From positions 186,001 to 250,000 of the forward strand of contig NZ_JBHSHD010000003.1 in the NCBI RefSeq assembly GCF_042652785.1: DNA of 64,000 nt, given 5' to 3'. Origin of the DNA: Dokdonella_A ginsengisoli (GTDB lineage: Bacteria; Pseudomonadota; Gammaproteobacteria; Xanthomonadales; Rhodanobacteraceae). The notes under the pieces are model-generated. The model ran no database searches, was not told the DNA's origin, and was given only the letters and a program-made list of their open reading frames with translations. Numbering within the stretch: position 1 is the first letter of the stretch; each line of letters begins with the position of its first letter. The position numbers and the translations under genes are program-made. This document shows, in pieces, positions 54,371-63,069 of the stretch.

Positions 54371-54388
54371 TGCCCGTCGACGCGGGCA
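54371..54388. repeat. Dispersed palindrome, family B (degenerate)
   Basis: TGCCCG, 6 bases, CGGGCA, followed by TCC: a degenerate copy just after the FrnE stop. A second, better copy is 110 bases downstream. Confidence 0.55.
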
Positions 54389-54481
54389 TCCGTTCGCGAA
54401 GCGCAGGTATTCCGATAGCGGCGGCCTCACGGACGCGACACGAATCCCTCGATCGCGACGTCTGACGCTTCGACGACGTCA

Positions 54482-54499
54482 TGCCCGCGGACGCGGGCA
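54482..54499. repeat. Dispersed palindrome, family B
   Basis: TGCCCGCG-GA-CGCGGGCA, with GTCA before and TCCA after, as at 52685. It sits between the convergent FrnE-like and acyltransferase genes and may serve as a 3' structure for both. Confidence 0.75.
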
Positions 54500-54535
54500 T
54501 CCATTGCAGCTTCCCCGAAAGTCGGGCCGCGAAGA

Positions 54536-55723
54536 CTAGGCCGCCTCGGCCGCCAGCGCCGGAGCACGGCCGAACCGCTGCTTCAACGCGCGCTCGCACG
54601 GCAGCGACCAGAAGCGCGCGACCAGCCAGCCGAGACCCCAGCACAGCGCGACCGCCGGCAGGTACCACAGCCAGCCGGAGCGGACGTCGGCGCCGGCCGC
54701 CTTGTACGCGGTGACCACGGCGAACACGACGAACATGTGGCTGAGATAGATCTCGTAGCTGAGCCGCCCCATCGAGCGCAGCCATCCCATTCCCGGCAGC
54801 CCCGGCAGCGGCCGCGGCGCGGCCGGCGAATCGCGCCGATCCGCCCGCCAGTGCATCGCGACGACGAGGCAGGCCGCCGACAGCGTCAGCAGCAGCATCA
54901 CGCCGTCCTTCAGCCACTTCCACAGCCACGGCATCGCCAGCATCGTCGAGGCGAGGCCGGCAGCGCCGATCGCGCCCACGCTCCACACGATCGCGGCGCG
55001 CGGCCGCCAGCGGTCGGCGGCGAGCGCGGCGAGCACGCCGGCGGCGATCGCCGCCATACCGGGCAGGTAGGCCTTCTCCTTCCAGATCTCGTTGTCCACG
55101 ATCGCCGCCAGCCAGAACGGCAGCGACAGCGCCAGCCCGAGCAGCAGCAGCGCCAGCACGCGACGGTCGCGCACCAGCAGGCAGACCAGCGGAAAGCCGA
55201 GGTAGAACACCTCCTCGATCGACAGCGACCACAGCACGTCCCACGATCCCGGCAGGTAGCCGGTGACGCCTTCGTACCAGTTCAGGTGCAGGCCGAACGC
55301 CGCCAGTGCCGCGCCGCCCAGCGACTGGCCCTCGCGCTGGATCACGTAGTTCTCCACGCCGGCCAGGTGCAGCATGGCGAGTACGCCGACCAGCAGCGCC
55401 AGGCACGGCAGGATGCGTGCGCCGCGGCGCAGATAGAACGCGCGCAGGTCGATGCTCGCGAGACTCCCCCAGCGCGCCAGCGCGTTGCTGGTGATCAGAA
55501 AACCGGAAATGACGAAGAACACGAACACGGCCTCGTAGCCGTTGTAGTTCAGCGCGACCAGCAGGCGCCTGGGCAGGACGTCGGCCAGCGCGCCGGTCTT
55601 CAGCGGAATGCGCAGGCCGAGGTGATGCAGCACCACCAGCAGGATCGACAGGCCGCGCAGCAGGTCTATGCCCGGATTGCGCGCCTCGCGGACGGCGCCC
55701 GCGGCAAGGTTCGGCGGCGACAT
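54536..55723 (-). CDS. Acyltransferase family 3 membrane protein
   Basis: A 395-residue integral membrane protein with about ten helices. The family's signature is at the N-terminus: GIDLLRGLSILLVVLHHLGL includes the conserved R-G and the catalytic His, and FFVISGFLIT follows. WSLSIEEVFYL is another typical motif. Such enzymes transfer acetyl or other acyl groups to surface polysaccharides such as O-antigen or exopolysaccharide. The start at 55723 puts this signature about 20 residues in. The target here is unknown. Confidence 0.9.
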   Translation of the reverse strand: MSPPNLAAGAVREARNPGIDLLRGLSILLVVLHHLGLRIPLKTGALADVLPRRLLVALNYNGYEAVFVFFVISGFLITSNALARWGSLASIDLRAFYLRRGARILPCLALLVGVLAMLHLAGVENYVIQREGQSLGGAALAAFGLHLNWYEGVTGYLPGSWDVLWSLSIEEVFYLGFPLVCLLVRDRRVLALLLLGLALSLPFWLAAIVDNEIWKEKAYLPGMAAIAAGVLAALAADRWRPRAAIVWSVGAIGAAGLASTMLAMPWLWKWLKDGVMLLLTLSAACLVVAMHWRADRRDSPAAPRPLPGLPGMGWLRSMGRLSYEIYLSHMFVVFAVVTAYKAAGADVRSGWLWYLPAVALCWGLGWLVARFWSLPCERALKQRFGRAPALAAEAA

Positions 55724-55868
55724 GGAAGGGTTCGGAATCGCAGCGGAAGCCGCGCCGCGATGTTCGCCCGATTGCGTCCCCGCAGGCAATGCGCAGCGCG
55801 CCACGGCGCCGCACGTCGCGTCGCGGCGTTCTGCTAGGCTCGGCGGCGCCCCCACGGAAGCCGACGCC

Positions 55869-56429
55869 ATGCCCGCGACCGAACTCACGCTGTCCCTGCC
55901 CGCCTGGCTCGAGGCCGAGATCGGCCCGCCACGCGCCTATGCAGACGCGCAAGCGCGCATCGCACTGGCGATCCGCCTCGCGCGGCGCAACATCGAGGAA
56001 GGCACCGGCGGACCGTTCGGCGCGGCCGTGTTCGACGCCGACGGCGGTCTCGTCGCGGCCGGCGTGAACCTCGTGCTGCCGCAGCGCTGTTCCGCCGCGC
56101 ATGCGGAAGTGGTGGCGTTCATGTCCGCGCAGGCGCGCCTGGGTCGCGCGCGGCTCAACGACGACGGCGCACGCTACACGCTGGCGACCAGCGCGCAGCC
56201 GTGCGCGATGTGCTACGGCGCGAGTTTCTGGGCCGGCATCGACGCGCTGGAGATCGGCGCGCGCAGCCAGGACGTGATGGAGCTGAGCGAGTTCGACGAG
56301 GGACCGCTGCCGGCGGACTGGATCGGCGAACTCGAACGGCGCGGCATCGCCGTGCAGCGCGACGTGCTGCGCGAGCAGGCGCGCGAGGTGTTCCATCGCT
56401 ACGCCGAACTGGGCGGCACCAGCTACTGA
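55869..56429 (+). CDS. Zinc-dependent nucleoside/nucleobase deaminase
   Basis: A 186-residue member of the CMP/dCMP deaminase superfamily. Zinc ligands are His78 in HAE (Glu80 the proton shuttle) and the two cysteines in PCAMC (111-115). GGPFGAAVFDADG and the length fit guanine deaminase or a related nucleobase deaminase rather than tRNA adenosine deaminase. It is divergent from the acyltransferase gene and converges, with a 7-base overlap, on the GH44-like gene. Confidence 0.84.
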   Translation: MPATELTLSLPAWLEAEIGPPRAYADAQARIALAIRLARRNIEEGTGGPFGAAVFDADGGLVAAGVNLVLPQRCSAAHAEVVAFMSAQARLGRARLNDDGARYTLATSAQPCAMCYGASFWAGIDALEIGARSQDVMELSEFDEGPLPADWIGELERRGIAVQRDVLREQAREVFHRYAELGGTSY

Positions 56430-58114
56430 GCCGCCTCGAAGGCGTCGGCGAAGATGCCGTCGCCGGACTCGATCACCAGCAGGTTCGCCGAGGTCGGCGG
56501 CAGGTCGTCCAGCACCAGCGAATCGCCGCCGAGCGTGCCCGAGGCGAGCGCGTGCACCGGCTGCGCCGCGTCGAAGCCGTACAGCGTCCACGCCGCGGCG
56601 AGCGGCCGCGCGAATCTCACCTGGGCGCCCTGCGCGGAGGTGCCGCGGTTGGTCAGCAGCACGAAGCTGCGCGACGCCGACACGAACGCGTAGGCGCCGA
56701 TCGCATCGGCGTCCGCGCTGGCCGCGCGCACGCTGCTGCCGTTCACGCGTGAACCGGCGCCGTCGTAGTCCAGGAACAGCGTGAACGCGCGCTCGACGCG
56801 CGACTGCGCCACCGGCGCGATCCAGCGCGTGGCCAGATCCACGCCCTCGCGCGCGAACACGCCGAACAGTTCCGCCTGCGCCACCGCGCCGCCGGCCGAA
56901 CCGTCGCCGCTCCAGCGGTATTCGCTGAGCGCGAGCCGCGTGCCGGGGCAGTACTGGTCGATCCATGCACGCACGCGCCGGATCAGGCGCGGCCTGGCGT
57001 AGTCGCCGCCCAGATCGGCGATCCACGACTGCGAGACCCAGTCCGGGTCGTACAGCTCCTTCAGCGCGGCGAAGCGCCGCGTCGCGAGCGCCGCGCCGTC
57101 GTCGTCGCTGCTCGAGTCGAACCCCTGCGGGTAGTAGTGCAGGTCGAGGTAGTCGACCGCGCGCGCGCCGCCGGGCAGCGGCTGGGTGCACGCCTGCTGC
57201 AGGTACCAGGCGACGAACGGCATGCCGCCGTGCGCCTGGCGGTCCGGACCGTCCACGCAGGTGTCGGCGGCCGAGCCGAACAGGTCGCAGTAGCCCCAGG
57301 TCACCGGGCCGAGCACGGCGGCGTGCGGGTCCTGCTGCTTGATCGCCGCGCCGTAGGCGGCCGCCCTGGCCCAGATCTCGTCATATGTGGCCGGCGCCGG
57401 ATGCACGTCGCGGTGCGTGGAGTTCCACAGCATCGGCTCGTTGTCGAGCGCGTAGAAGCGCACGCCGCCGGCCGCGGCGGTGCCGAAGGCCGACTGCAGA
57501 TGCGCGATCCAGTCGCGCTGGAACGCCGGACCCGCCGTCGCGGAGGTGTCGGCCGGATCGTTGCCGGTGATCGGCGTGCCGTTCGCGAGCACGCCGTTGC
57601 CGGCGTCGGGATCCCACGGATCGGTCTGCTGCTGCGCGCCGTACTTCGCCACCGAGAAACCGGCGAAGTACGGATGCGCCTGCGGGCTGTCCGCGCGCGG
57701 CGTCCAGCCGATCGTCGGGATCGTCAGCAGCACCTGCGTGCCGGCCGCCAGGGTTTCGCCGACGAAGGCATCGGCGGCGTTGCCCAGCGGCGGCACCTGG
57801 CTGCGGTCGGCGGCGCCGGGGATGTTCTCGAAGAACCAGTCCGAGCCCGCGTTGTGCACGTCCACGCGCCAGTTGTAGCGCGTGGTGGAATTGCCGCCCC
57901 AGCGCCGCAACGGATAGCCGACGACGGCATTGCGCGCGGCATCGCCGTAGGCGACGCCGAAGATCAGCGGGCTGAATGCGCGCACGTCGGCGCCGGTGTC
58001 GACGTCGACCGCGACGCGTTCGCCGCGCGGCGCGGCGAGCGCCGTGCCGAGGCCGAGACACACCGTGCAGGCCGCGCCGAGCGCGTGCCGGTGACGCCAG
58101 CGGGCTTGGCTCAT
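56423..58114 (-). CDS. Secreted glycoside hydrolase, GH44-like, with C-terminal FADAFE motif
   Basis: A 563-residue exported protein with signal peptide (MSQARWRHRHALGAACTVCL, to about residue 28). GH44 features: LRRWGGNSTTRYNW (about 69-82), the acid/base Glu226 in LDNEPMLW, and the nucleophile Glu398 in LSEYRW. GH44 enzymes hydrolyse beta-1,4-glucans and xyloglucan. A C-terminal beta domain ends with GIFADAFEAAQ, close to the tail of the delta-60 repeat protein. A strong G-run ribosome-binding site precedes the start at 58114. Its 3' end overlaps the deaminase gene by 7 bases. Confidence 0.85.
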   Translation of the reverse strand: MSQARWRHRHALGAACTVCLGLGTALAAPRGERVAVDVDTGADVRAFSPLIFGVAYGDAARNAVVGYPLRRWGGNSTTRYNWRVDVHNAGSDWFFENIPGAADRSQVPPLGNAADAFVGETLAAGTQVLLTIPTIGWTPRADSPQAHPYFAGFSVAKYGAQQQTDPWDPDAGNGVLANGTPITGNDPADTSATAGPAFQRDWIAHLQSAFGTAAAGGVRFYALDNEPMLWNSTHRDVHPAPATYDEIWARAAAYGAAIKQQDPHAAVLGPVTWGYCDLFGSAADTCVDGPDRQAHGGMPFVAWYLQQACTQPLPGGARAVDYLDLHYYPQGFDSSSDDDGAALATRRFAALKELYDPDWVSQSWIADLGGDYARPRLIRRVRAWIDQYCPGTRLALSEYRWSGDGSAGGAVAQAELFGVFAREGVDLATRWIAPVAQSRVERAFTLFLDYDGAGSRVNGSSVRAASADADAIGAYAFVSASRSFVLLTNRGTSAQGAQVRFARPLAAAWTLYGFDAAQPVHALASGTLGGDSLVLDDLPPTSANLLVIESGDGIFADAFEAAQ

Positions 58115-58190
58115 GTTCCCCCCGTCCGATGCCGCACGCTCGTCATCGACGGAGCGCGCAGGCATCATGCAGCGCCGTCCCGGATCACCG

Positions 58191-59261
58191 ATGTCCGCAT
58201 CCTACTCTTCCAGTCTGCTGGCGTACTGCCGCCCCGGCTTCGAGGGCGAATGCGCGCAGGAACTCGCCGCCGCCGACGCGCAGGGGGGTGGTGGCGGCTA
58301 CGCGCGCGCCGAGCGCGGCAGCGGCCTGGTCGAATTCGTGGCGGCCGACGCCGAGGCGCGGCGCCGTCTCGCCGTCGGCGCGCGCTGGCGCGAGCTGGTG
58401 TTCGCACGCCAGCTGCTGCAGGTGCTCGGCGGCGCGCGCGACCTGCCGCCGCGCGACCGTCTCGGCGCGCTGCTGCCGATCGTCGAGAACGATCCGCGCC
58501 GCTGGTGCGACGCGTGGGTGGAAGCGCCCGACAGCGACGCCGCGCGCGAACTGGCCGCGCTGTGCCGCGGCCTCAACGCCGCCCTGATCGCGGCGCTGAA
58601 GCAGCGCCGGCTGATCGACCGCGGCTCGCGCTGGCGCCTGCACCTGTGCCTGACCGCCGGCGACGCCGCCTTCGTCGCCGCCGCCGACGTCGCCGAAGCG
58701 GCGCCGTGGCCGGGCGGCATCCCGCGCCTGAAGTTTCCGCGCGCGGCGCCGAGCCGCTCGACGCTGAAGCTCGAGGAAGCGCTGCTGGTGCTGCTCGACG
58801 AGGGCGAGCGCGAGCGCTGGCTGAAGGCCGGCATGCGCGCGGTCGACCTCGGCGCCTCGCCCGGCGGCTGGACCTGGCAGCTGGTGAACCGCTCGCTGCA
58901 CGTGACCGCCGTCGACAACGGGCCGATGGACGCGGCGCTGCTCGCCTCCGGCCTGGTCGACCACCTGCGCGCCGACGGCTTCCGCTACCGGCCCGCGCGC
59001 CCGGTCGACTGGATGGTCTGCGACATGGTCGAGCAGCCGGGCCGCGTCGCGGCGCGCATGGCGCAATGGCTCGCGCAGGGCTGGTGCCGCTACGCGATCT
59101 TCAACCTCAAGCTGCCGATGAAGAAGCGCTACGACGAGGTGCAGGCCTGTTTCGCGACGGTCCGCACCGCGCTGCACGAGGCCGGCAAGCGCGTCGAGCT
59201 GCGCGCCAAGCAGCTGTATCACGATCGCGAGGAGATCACGGTGTTCGCGCGCGTGGTCTGA
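58191..59261 (+). CDS. rlmM: 23S rRNA C2498 2'-O-methyltransferase
   Basis: RlmM methylates C2498 in 23S rRNA. The 356-residue protein has an N-terminal THUMP-like region (LLAYCRPGFEGECAQEL) and a C-terminal Rossmann methyltransferase with DLGASPGGWTW (219-229) as SAM motif I and the later WMVCDMVEQPGR and NLKLPMKKRY, supplying the K-D-K-type active site. The ATG at 58191 fits the conserved start; the frame is open further upstream. Confidence 0.93.
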   Translation: MSASYSSSLLAYCRPGFEGECAQELAAADAQGGGGGYARAERGSGLVEFVAADAEARRRLAVGARWRELVFARQLLQVLGGARDLPPRDRLGALLPIVENDPRRWCDAWVEAPDSDAARELAALCRGLNAALIAALKQRRLIDRGSRWRLHLCLTAGDAAFVAAADVAEAAPWPGGIPRLKFPRAAPSRSTLKLEEALLVLLDEGERERWLKAGMRAVDLGASPGGWTWQLVNRSLHVTAVDNGPMDAALLASGLVDHLRADGFRYRPARPVDWMVCDMVEQPGRVAARMAQWLAQGWCRYAIFNLKLPMKKRYDEVQACFATVRTALHEAGKRVELRAKQLYHDREEITVFARVV

Positions 59262-59356
59262 GGCGGCGCGCGGCTTTCGACGCCTGCGCGCAGCGGCTAT
59301 GCTGGCGCATTCTCCCTGGATCGCTCGGAAGACCGGCTGTTCGGCTTTCTGTCTCA

Positions 59357-59462
59357 CCTCTCCCGCGAGCGGGAGAGGTCGCGCCGAAGGCGCGGGTGAG
59401 GGGAACCGGAGCGCCGCGCTCCGTTTCCCTCACCCCAACCCTCTCCCGCAAGCGGGAGGGGG
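59357..59462. repeat. Paired family A palindromes forming a long inverted repeat
   Basis: Two copies (CCTCTCCCGC-GA-GCGGGAGAGG at 59357-59378 and a one-mismatch copy at 59439-59462) flank a region whose halves are themselves complementary (GGTGAGGG..CGGAGCG with CGCTCCG..CCCTCACC). The whole ~106 bases is an imperfect inverted repeat, a BIME-like arrangement. It ends 43 bases before the TVP38-like gene. Confidence 0.75.
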
Positions 59463-59504
59463 GGAACAGCAGCGTGCGGCACTCCGCCAACAGATTCCGA
59501 CCCG

Positions 59505-60197
59505 ATGAATCGCCTGCGCCCCTTCGTTCCGCTGCTGGTCCTCGTCGCGATGGGCGTGGCCGTGTTCGCCTCCGGCCTGCTCGACCGTTTCGACCCGCAC
59601 CGCATCGCGCAGGAGGAAGCGGCGCTGCGCGGCGGCATCGGCGCGCATCCGTGGCTCGCGGCGCTGGCGCAGGTCGGCGCGATGACCTTGGCAATCGCCA
59701 CCGGCCTGCCCGGCGCGATCGTGATCGTGTTCGCCGGCGGCATGCTGTTCGGCACGCTCGCCGGCACCGCGCTGTCGACCGCCGGCGCGATGTTCGGCGC
59801 GACGATCCTGTTCTTCGCCAGCCGCGCCGCGTTCGCCCAGGGCGGCGGCGCCGAACCGGCGCTGGTCGCGCGCCTGCGCGCCGGCTACCAGGCGCACCCG
59901 TTCAGCTACACGGTGTTCCTGCGCCTGGTGCCGCTGTTTCCGTTCGGCGCGGTCACCATCGCGCTGGCCTGGCTGCGTTGCCCGCTGTGGCTGTTCCTGG
60001 TCGCCAGCGCCTTCGGCGGCGCGGTGATGATCGCCTTCGAGAGCGCGCTCGGCGCCGGCCTGCTCGAGACGATCGAGCGCGAGGGGGCGGTGTCGTCGAG
60101 CCTGTTCGCGCACCCGCAGATCCTGTGGCCGGCGCTGGGCATGGCCGCGCTGGCGCTGGTGCCGATCGCGCTGGGCTGGCTGCGCCGCCGCGGCTGA
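59505..60197 (+). CDS. TVP38/TMEM64 (DedA-like) membrane protein
   Basis: A 230-residue membrane protein with about six helices and the SNARE-associated Golgi (VTT) domain: AGGMLFGTLAGTALSTAGAM and the later RLVPLFPFGAVTIALAW. Related proteins act in lipid flipping or membrane homeostasis. It starts shortly after the paired palindromes and lies about 100 bases upstream of the glycosyltransferase gene on the same strand. Confidence 0.88.
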   Translation: MNRLRPFVPLLVLVAMGVAVFASGLLDRFDPHRIAQEEAALRGGIGAHPWLAALAQVGAMTLAIATGLPGAIVIVFAGGMLFGTLAGTALSTAGAMFGATILFFASRAAFAQGGGAEPALVARLRAGYQAHPFSYTVFLRLVPLFPFGAVTIALAWLRCPLWLFLVASAFGGAVMIAFESALGAGLLETIEREGAVSSSLFAHPQILWPALGMAALALVPIALGWLRRRG

Positions 60198-60293
60198 CCG
60201 CCGTCCGCCCGGATTCGCGTCCCGCGGCGCCGCGATTGAGCGCCGCCGACGCGTTCCGTTATCCTGCCGCGTTGCCTGCCGCCGCCGCTCGAG

Positions 60294-62903
60294 GTGCCGT
60301 TGAGTCCCGTTTCGCCGCCCGTGGTCCGCAAGTCGTTCTGGCGTGCGCTCGCGCTGACCCTGCTGGTCGCGGCGGCGAACGTCGGCCTGTGGGCGTTCCT
60401 CAACCGGCCGGTGCAGATCGCCGACTGGCGCGGCGACATCCACGGGCTCGCCTTCAACCCCTCGCAGCGCTACCAGGACCCGACCAAGCAGCTGTTCCCG
60501 AGCGAAAGCGAGCTGGACGGCGACATCCGCCTGCTCTCGCAGTACTCCAAGCGCCTGCGCACGTATTCCTCGCTGGAGAACCCGACCATCCCGCGCCTGG
60601 CCAACTTCTACGGCGTGCGCGTGATGGCCGGCGCCTGGATCGAGGGACGCTCCGAGCGCAACGAGCGCGAGCTGGCCGCGCTGATCGCGCTGGCGCGCAA
60701 GAACGCCAACATCGACCGCGCCATCGTCGGCAACGAGGTGATCCTGCGCGGCGACCTGCCGGTGCGCGACCTGATCGGCTACATCGACCGCGCGCGCGCG
60801 CAGCTGAAGATCCCGGTCTCGACCGCCGAGCCGCTGGACACCTGGCAGCGCAATCCCGAGCTGATCCGCCACGTCGACTTCGTCGCGGTGCACATCCTGC
60901 CGTACTGGGAGCGCGTCCCGCGCAAGGACGCGGTCGGCTTCGTGCTCGGCCAGCTCGCCTCGCTGCGCCAGATCGTCGACCAGGTGTCGCCGGGCAAGCC
61001 GATCGTCGTCGGCGAGATCGGCTGGCCGTCCAACGGCGACCGCAAGGAGTACGCCCAGCCCTCGCTCGCCGACGAGGCGCACTTCCTGCGCGACTGGTTC
61101 AACGTCGCCGCGCGCGAGAAGATCGAGTACTACGTGATGGAGGCGATCGACCAGCCCTGGAAGGAGCAGCTGGGCGGCCGCGCCGAGGCGTACTGGGGCA
61201 TGTTCAACGCCAACCGGCAGCCGAAGTTCTCGCTCACGGGCACCGTCATCGAGGATCCGAACTGGCCGTGGAAGGCCGGCTTCGCCTCGCTGCTGGCGCT
61301 GTTGCCGATGTTCTGGTTCGCGCGCCACTTCATCCGCTTCCGCGCGACGGGGCTGGCCTTCTTCCTGGTGCTGGTGCAGCTGTCGGCCTCGATCCTGGTC
61401 TGGATGGCGACGCTGCCCTACGACTTCTATCTCAGCCCGTTCGACTGGGCGATGCTGCTGCTGCTGTTCCCGGCGCAGTTCGCGATCATCCTGATCCTGC
61501 TGATCAACGGCTTCGAGTTCACCGAGGTGCTGTGGCGGCCGCGCTGGCTGCGCGAGTTCAAGCCGCTGACGCCCAAGCCGGGCGACGCGCAGCCGTTCGT
61601 CTCGATCCACCTGGCCTGCTACAACGAGCCGCCGGAGATGGTGATCCTGACGCTCGACTCGCTGGCCGCGCTCGACTACGAGAACTACGAAGTCATCGTC
61701 CTCGACAACAACACCAAGAATCCGGAGATCTGGAAGCCGGTCGAGGCGCACTGCGAAAGGCTCGGGTCCAAGTTCCGCTTCTACCACCTGGAACCGTGGC
61801 CGGGCTTCAAGGCCGGCGCGCTGAACTACGGCCTGCAGGTGACCGACCCGCGCGCGGAGGTGGTCGCCGTGGTCGACGCCGACTACGAGGTGCGGCGCGA
61901 CTGGCTGTCCGCGCTGACCGGCTACTTCGCCGATCCGAAGGTCGCCGTGGTGCAGTGCCCGCAGGCGCATCGCGAGTGGGAGCACAACGAATTCCGCCGC
62001 ATGACCAACTGGGAGTACGACGGCTTCTTCCGCATCGGCATGCACCACCGCAACGAGCGCAACGCGATCATCCAGCACGGCACCATGACGATGGTGCGCA
62101 AGAACTTGCTCGCCGACACCGGCGCCTGGTCGGAATGGACGATCTGCGAGGATGCCGAACTCGGCCTGCGCCTGATGAAGGCCGGCTACGACCTCGTCTA
62201 CGTCGACGAGCTGATGGGCAAGGGCCTGACCCCGGCCGACTTCAAGGCGTACAAGTCGCAGCGCTACCGCTGGGCCTTCGGCGCGATGCAGATCATGAAG
62301 GCGCGCCTGGGCTGGATGGTGTCCAAGACCTCGACGCTGACGCGCGGCCAGCGCTTCCACTTCCTGACCGGCTGGTTCTCCTGGTTCGGCGACGCGCTGC
62401 ACCTGGCCTTCACGCTGATGGCGATGCTGTGGACGCTGGGCATGGTGCTGGCGCCCAAGTACTTCACCCTGCCGATGTACCTGTTCCTGGTGCCGCTGAT
62501 CGGCTTCTTCCTGTTCAAGGCGGCGTTCGGCATCATCCTCTACCGCGTGCGCGTGCCGTGCTCGTGGAAGGACACGATCGCCGCCTCGGTCGCCAGCATG
62601 GGACTCAGCCATGCGATCGCGCGCGGCATCTACGAGGGCCTGTGGCGCAAGAAGGGCGAGTTCATCCGCACCGCCAAGAGCCGCCGCATCGGCAAGAAGC
62701 CGAACCCGTTCACCTCGGTCAGCGAGGAACTGCTGCTGTTCCTGGCCATCGTCGCCTGCGTGATCGGCATGGTGAACTCGATCGGCATCAACTACGCCGA
62801 AGGCAAGCTGTGGATCGCGATCCTCGCCGCGCAGGCGATCCCGTACGCCTCGGCGCTGATCGGCGCCTGGATCGCGCACAAGTCCGGCGACGCCGTCGGC
62901 TAG
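60294..62903 (+). CDS. NdvB-like beta-glucan synthase: GH17 domain fused to GT2 glycosyltransferase
   Basis: An 869-residue membrane protein. After one N-terminal helix (about 18-37), a periplasmic GH17-like domain (about 45-320) has acid/base Glu148 in VGNEVILRGDL and nucleophile Glu241 in GEIGWPSNGD. Two or three helices lead to a cytoplasmic GT2 domain with the metal-binding VDADYEV (Asp528/530), ICEDAELGLRL, and QRYRW (656-660). A helix bundle closes the protein. The layout is that of Pseudomonas/rhizobial NdvB-type beta-1,3-glucan synthases, with a GH17 transglycosylase that remodels the chain. No ATG is available: GTG 60294 or TTG 60300, the latter with GAGG just upstream. Confidence 0.88.
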   Translation: MPLSPVSPPVVRKSFWRALALTLLVAAANVGLWAFLNRPVQIADWRGDIHGLAFNPSQRYQDPTKQLFPSESELDGDIRLLSQYSKRLRTYSSLENPTIPRLANFYGVRVMAGAWIEGRSERNERELAALIALARKNANIDRAIVGNEVILRGDLPVRDLIGYIDRARAQLKIPVSTAEPLDTWQRNPELIRHVDFVAVHILPYWERVPRKDAVGFVLGQLASLRQIVDQVSPGKPIVVGEIGWPSNGDRKEYAQPSLADEAHFLRDWFNVAAREKIEYYVMEAIDQPWKEQLGGRAEAYWGMFNANRQPKFSLTGTVIEDPNWPWKAGFASLLALLPMFWFARHFIRFRATGLAFFLVLVQLSASILVWMATLPYDFYLSPFDWAMLLLLFPAQFAIILILLINGFEFTEVLWRPRWLREFKPLTPKPGDAQPFVSIHLACYNEPPEMVILTLDSLAALDYENYEVIVLDNNTKNPEIWKPVEAHCERLGSKFRFYHLEPWPGFKAGALNYGLQVTDPRAEVVAVVDADYEVRRDWLSALTGYFADPKVAVVQCPQAHREWEHNEFRRMTNWEYDGFFRIGMHHRNERNAIIQHGTMTMVRKNLLADTGAWSEWTICEDAELGLRLMKAGYDLVYVDELMGKGLTPADFKAYKSQRYRWAFGAMQIMKARLGWMVSKTSTLTRGQRFHFLTGWFSWFGDALHLAFTLMAMLWTLGMVLAPKYFTLPMYLFLVPLIGFFLFKAAFGIILYRVRVPCSWKDTIAASVASMGLSHAIARGIYEGLWRKKGEFIRTAKSRRIGKKPNPFTSVSEELLLFLAIVACVIGMVNSIGINYAEGKLWIAILAAQAIPYASALIGAWIAHKSGDAVG

Positions 62904-63069
62904 CGGCGGCGAAGCGATCCGCCGCGGCCGCTTCGCGATTCTTCAAAGTCCATCACATTCCGACCTGAACCGCCGGCTGTTCGCGTTCGCCGGGCAGGCA
63001 TAGCATCGGCCGGCGGCGCCTTCGCGCCGCTCGTCTCGGGGGAGGCGATTCCTGAATGAGGAGGATGGC

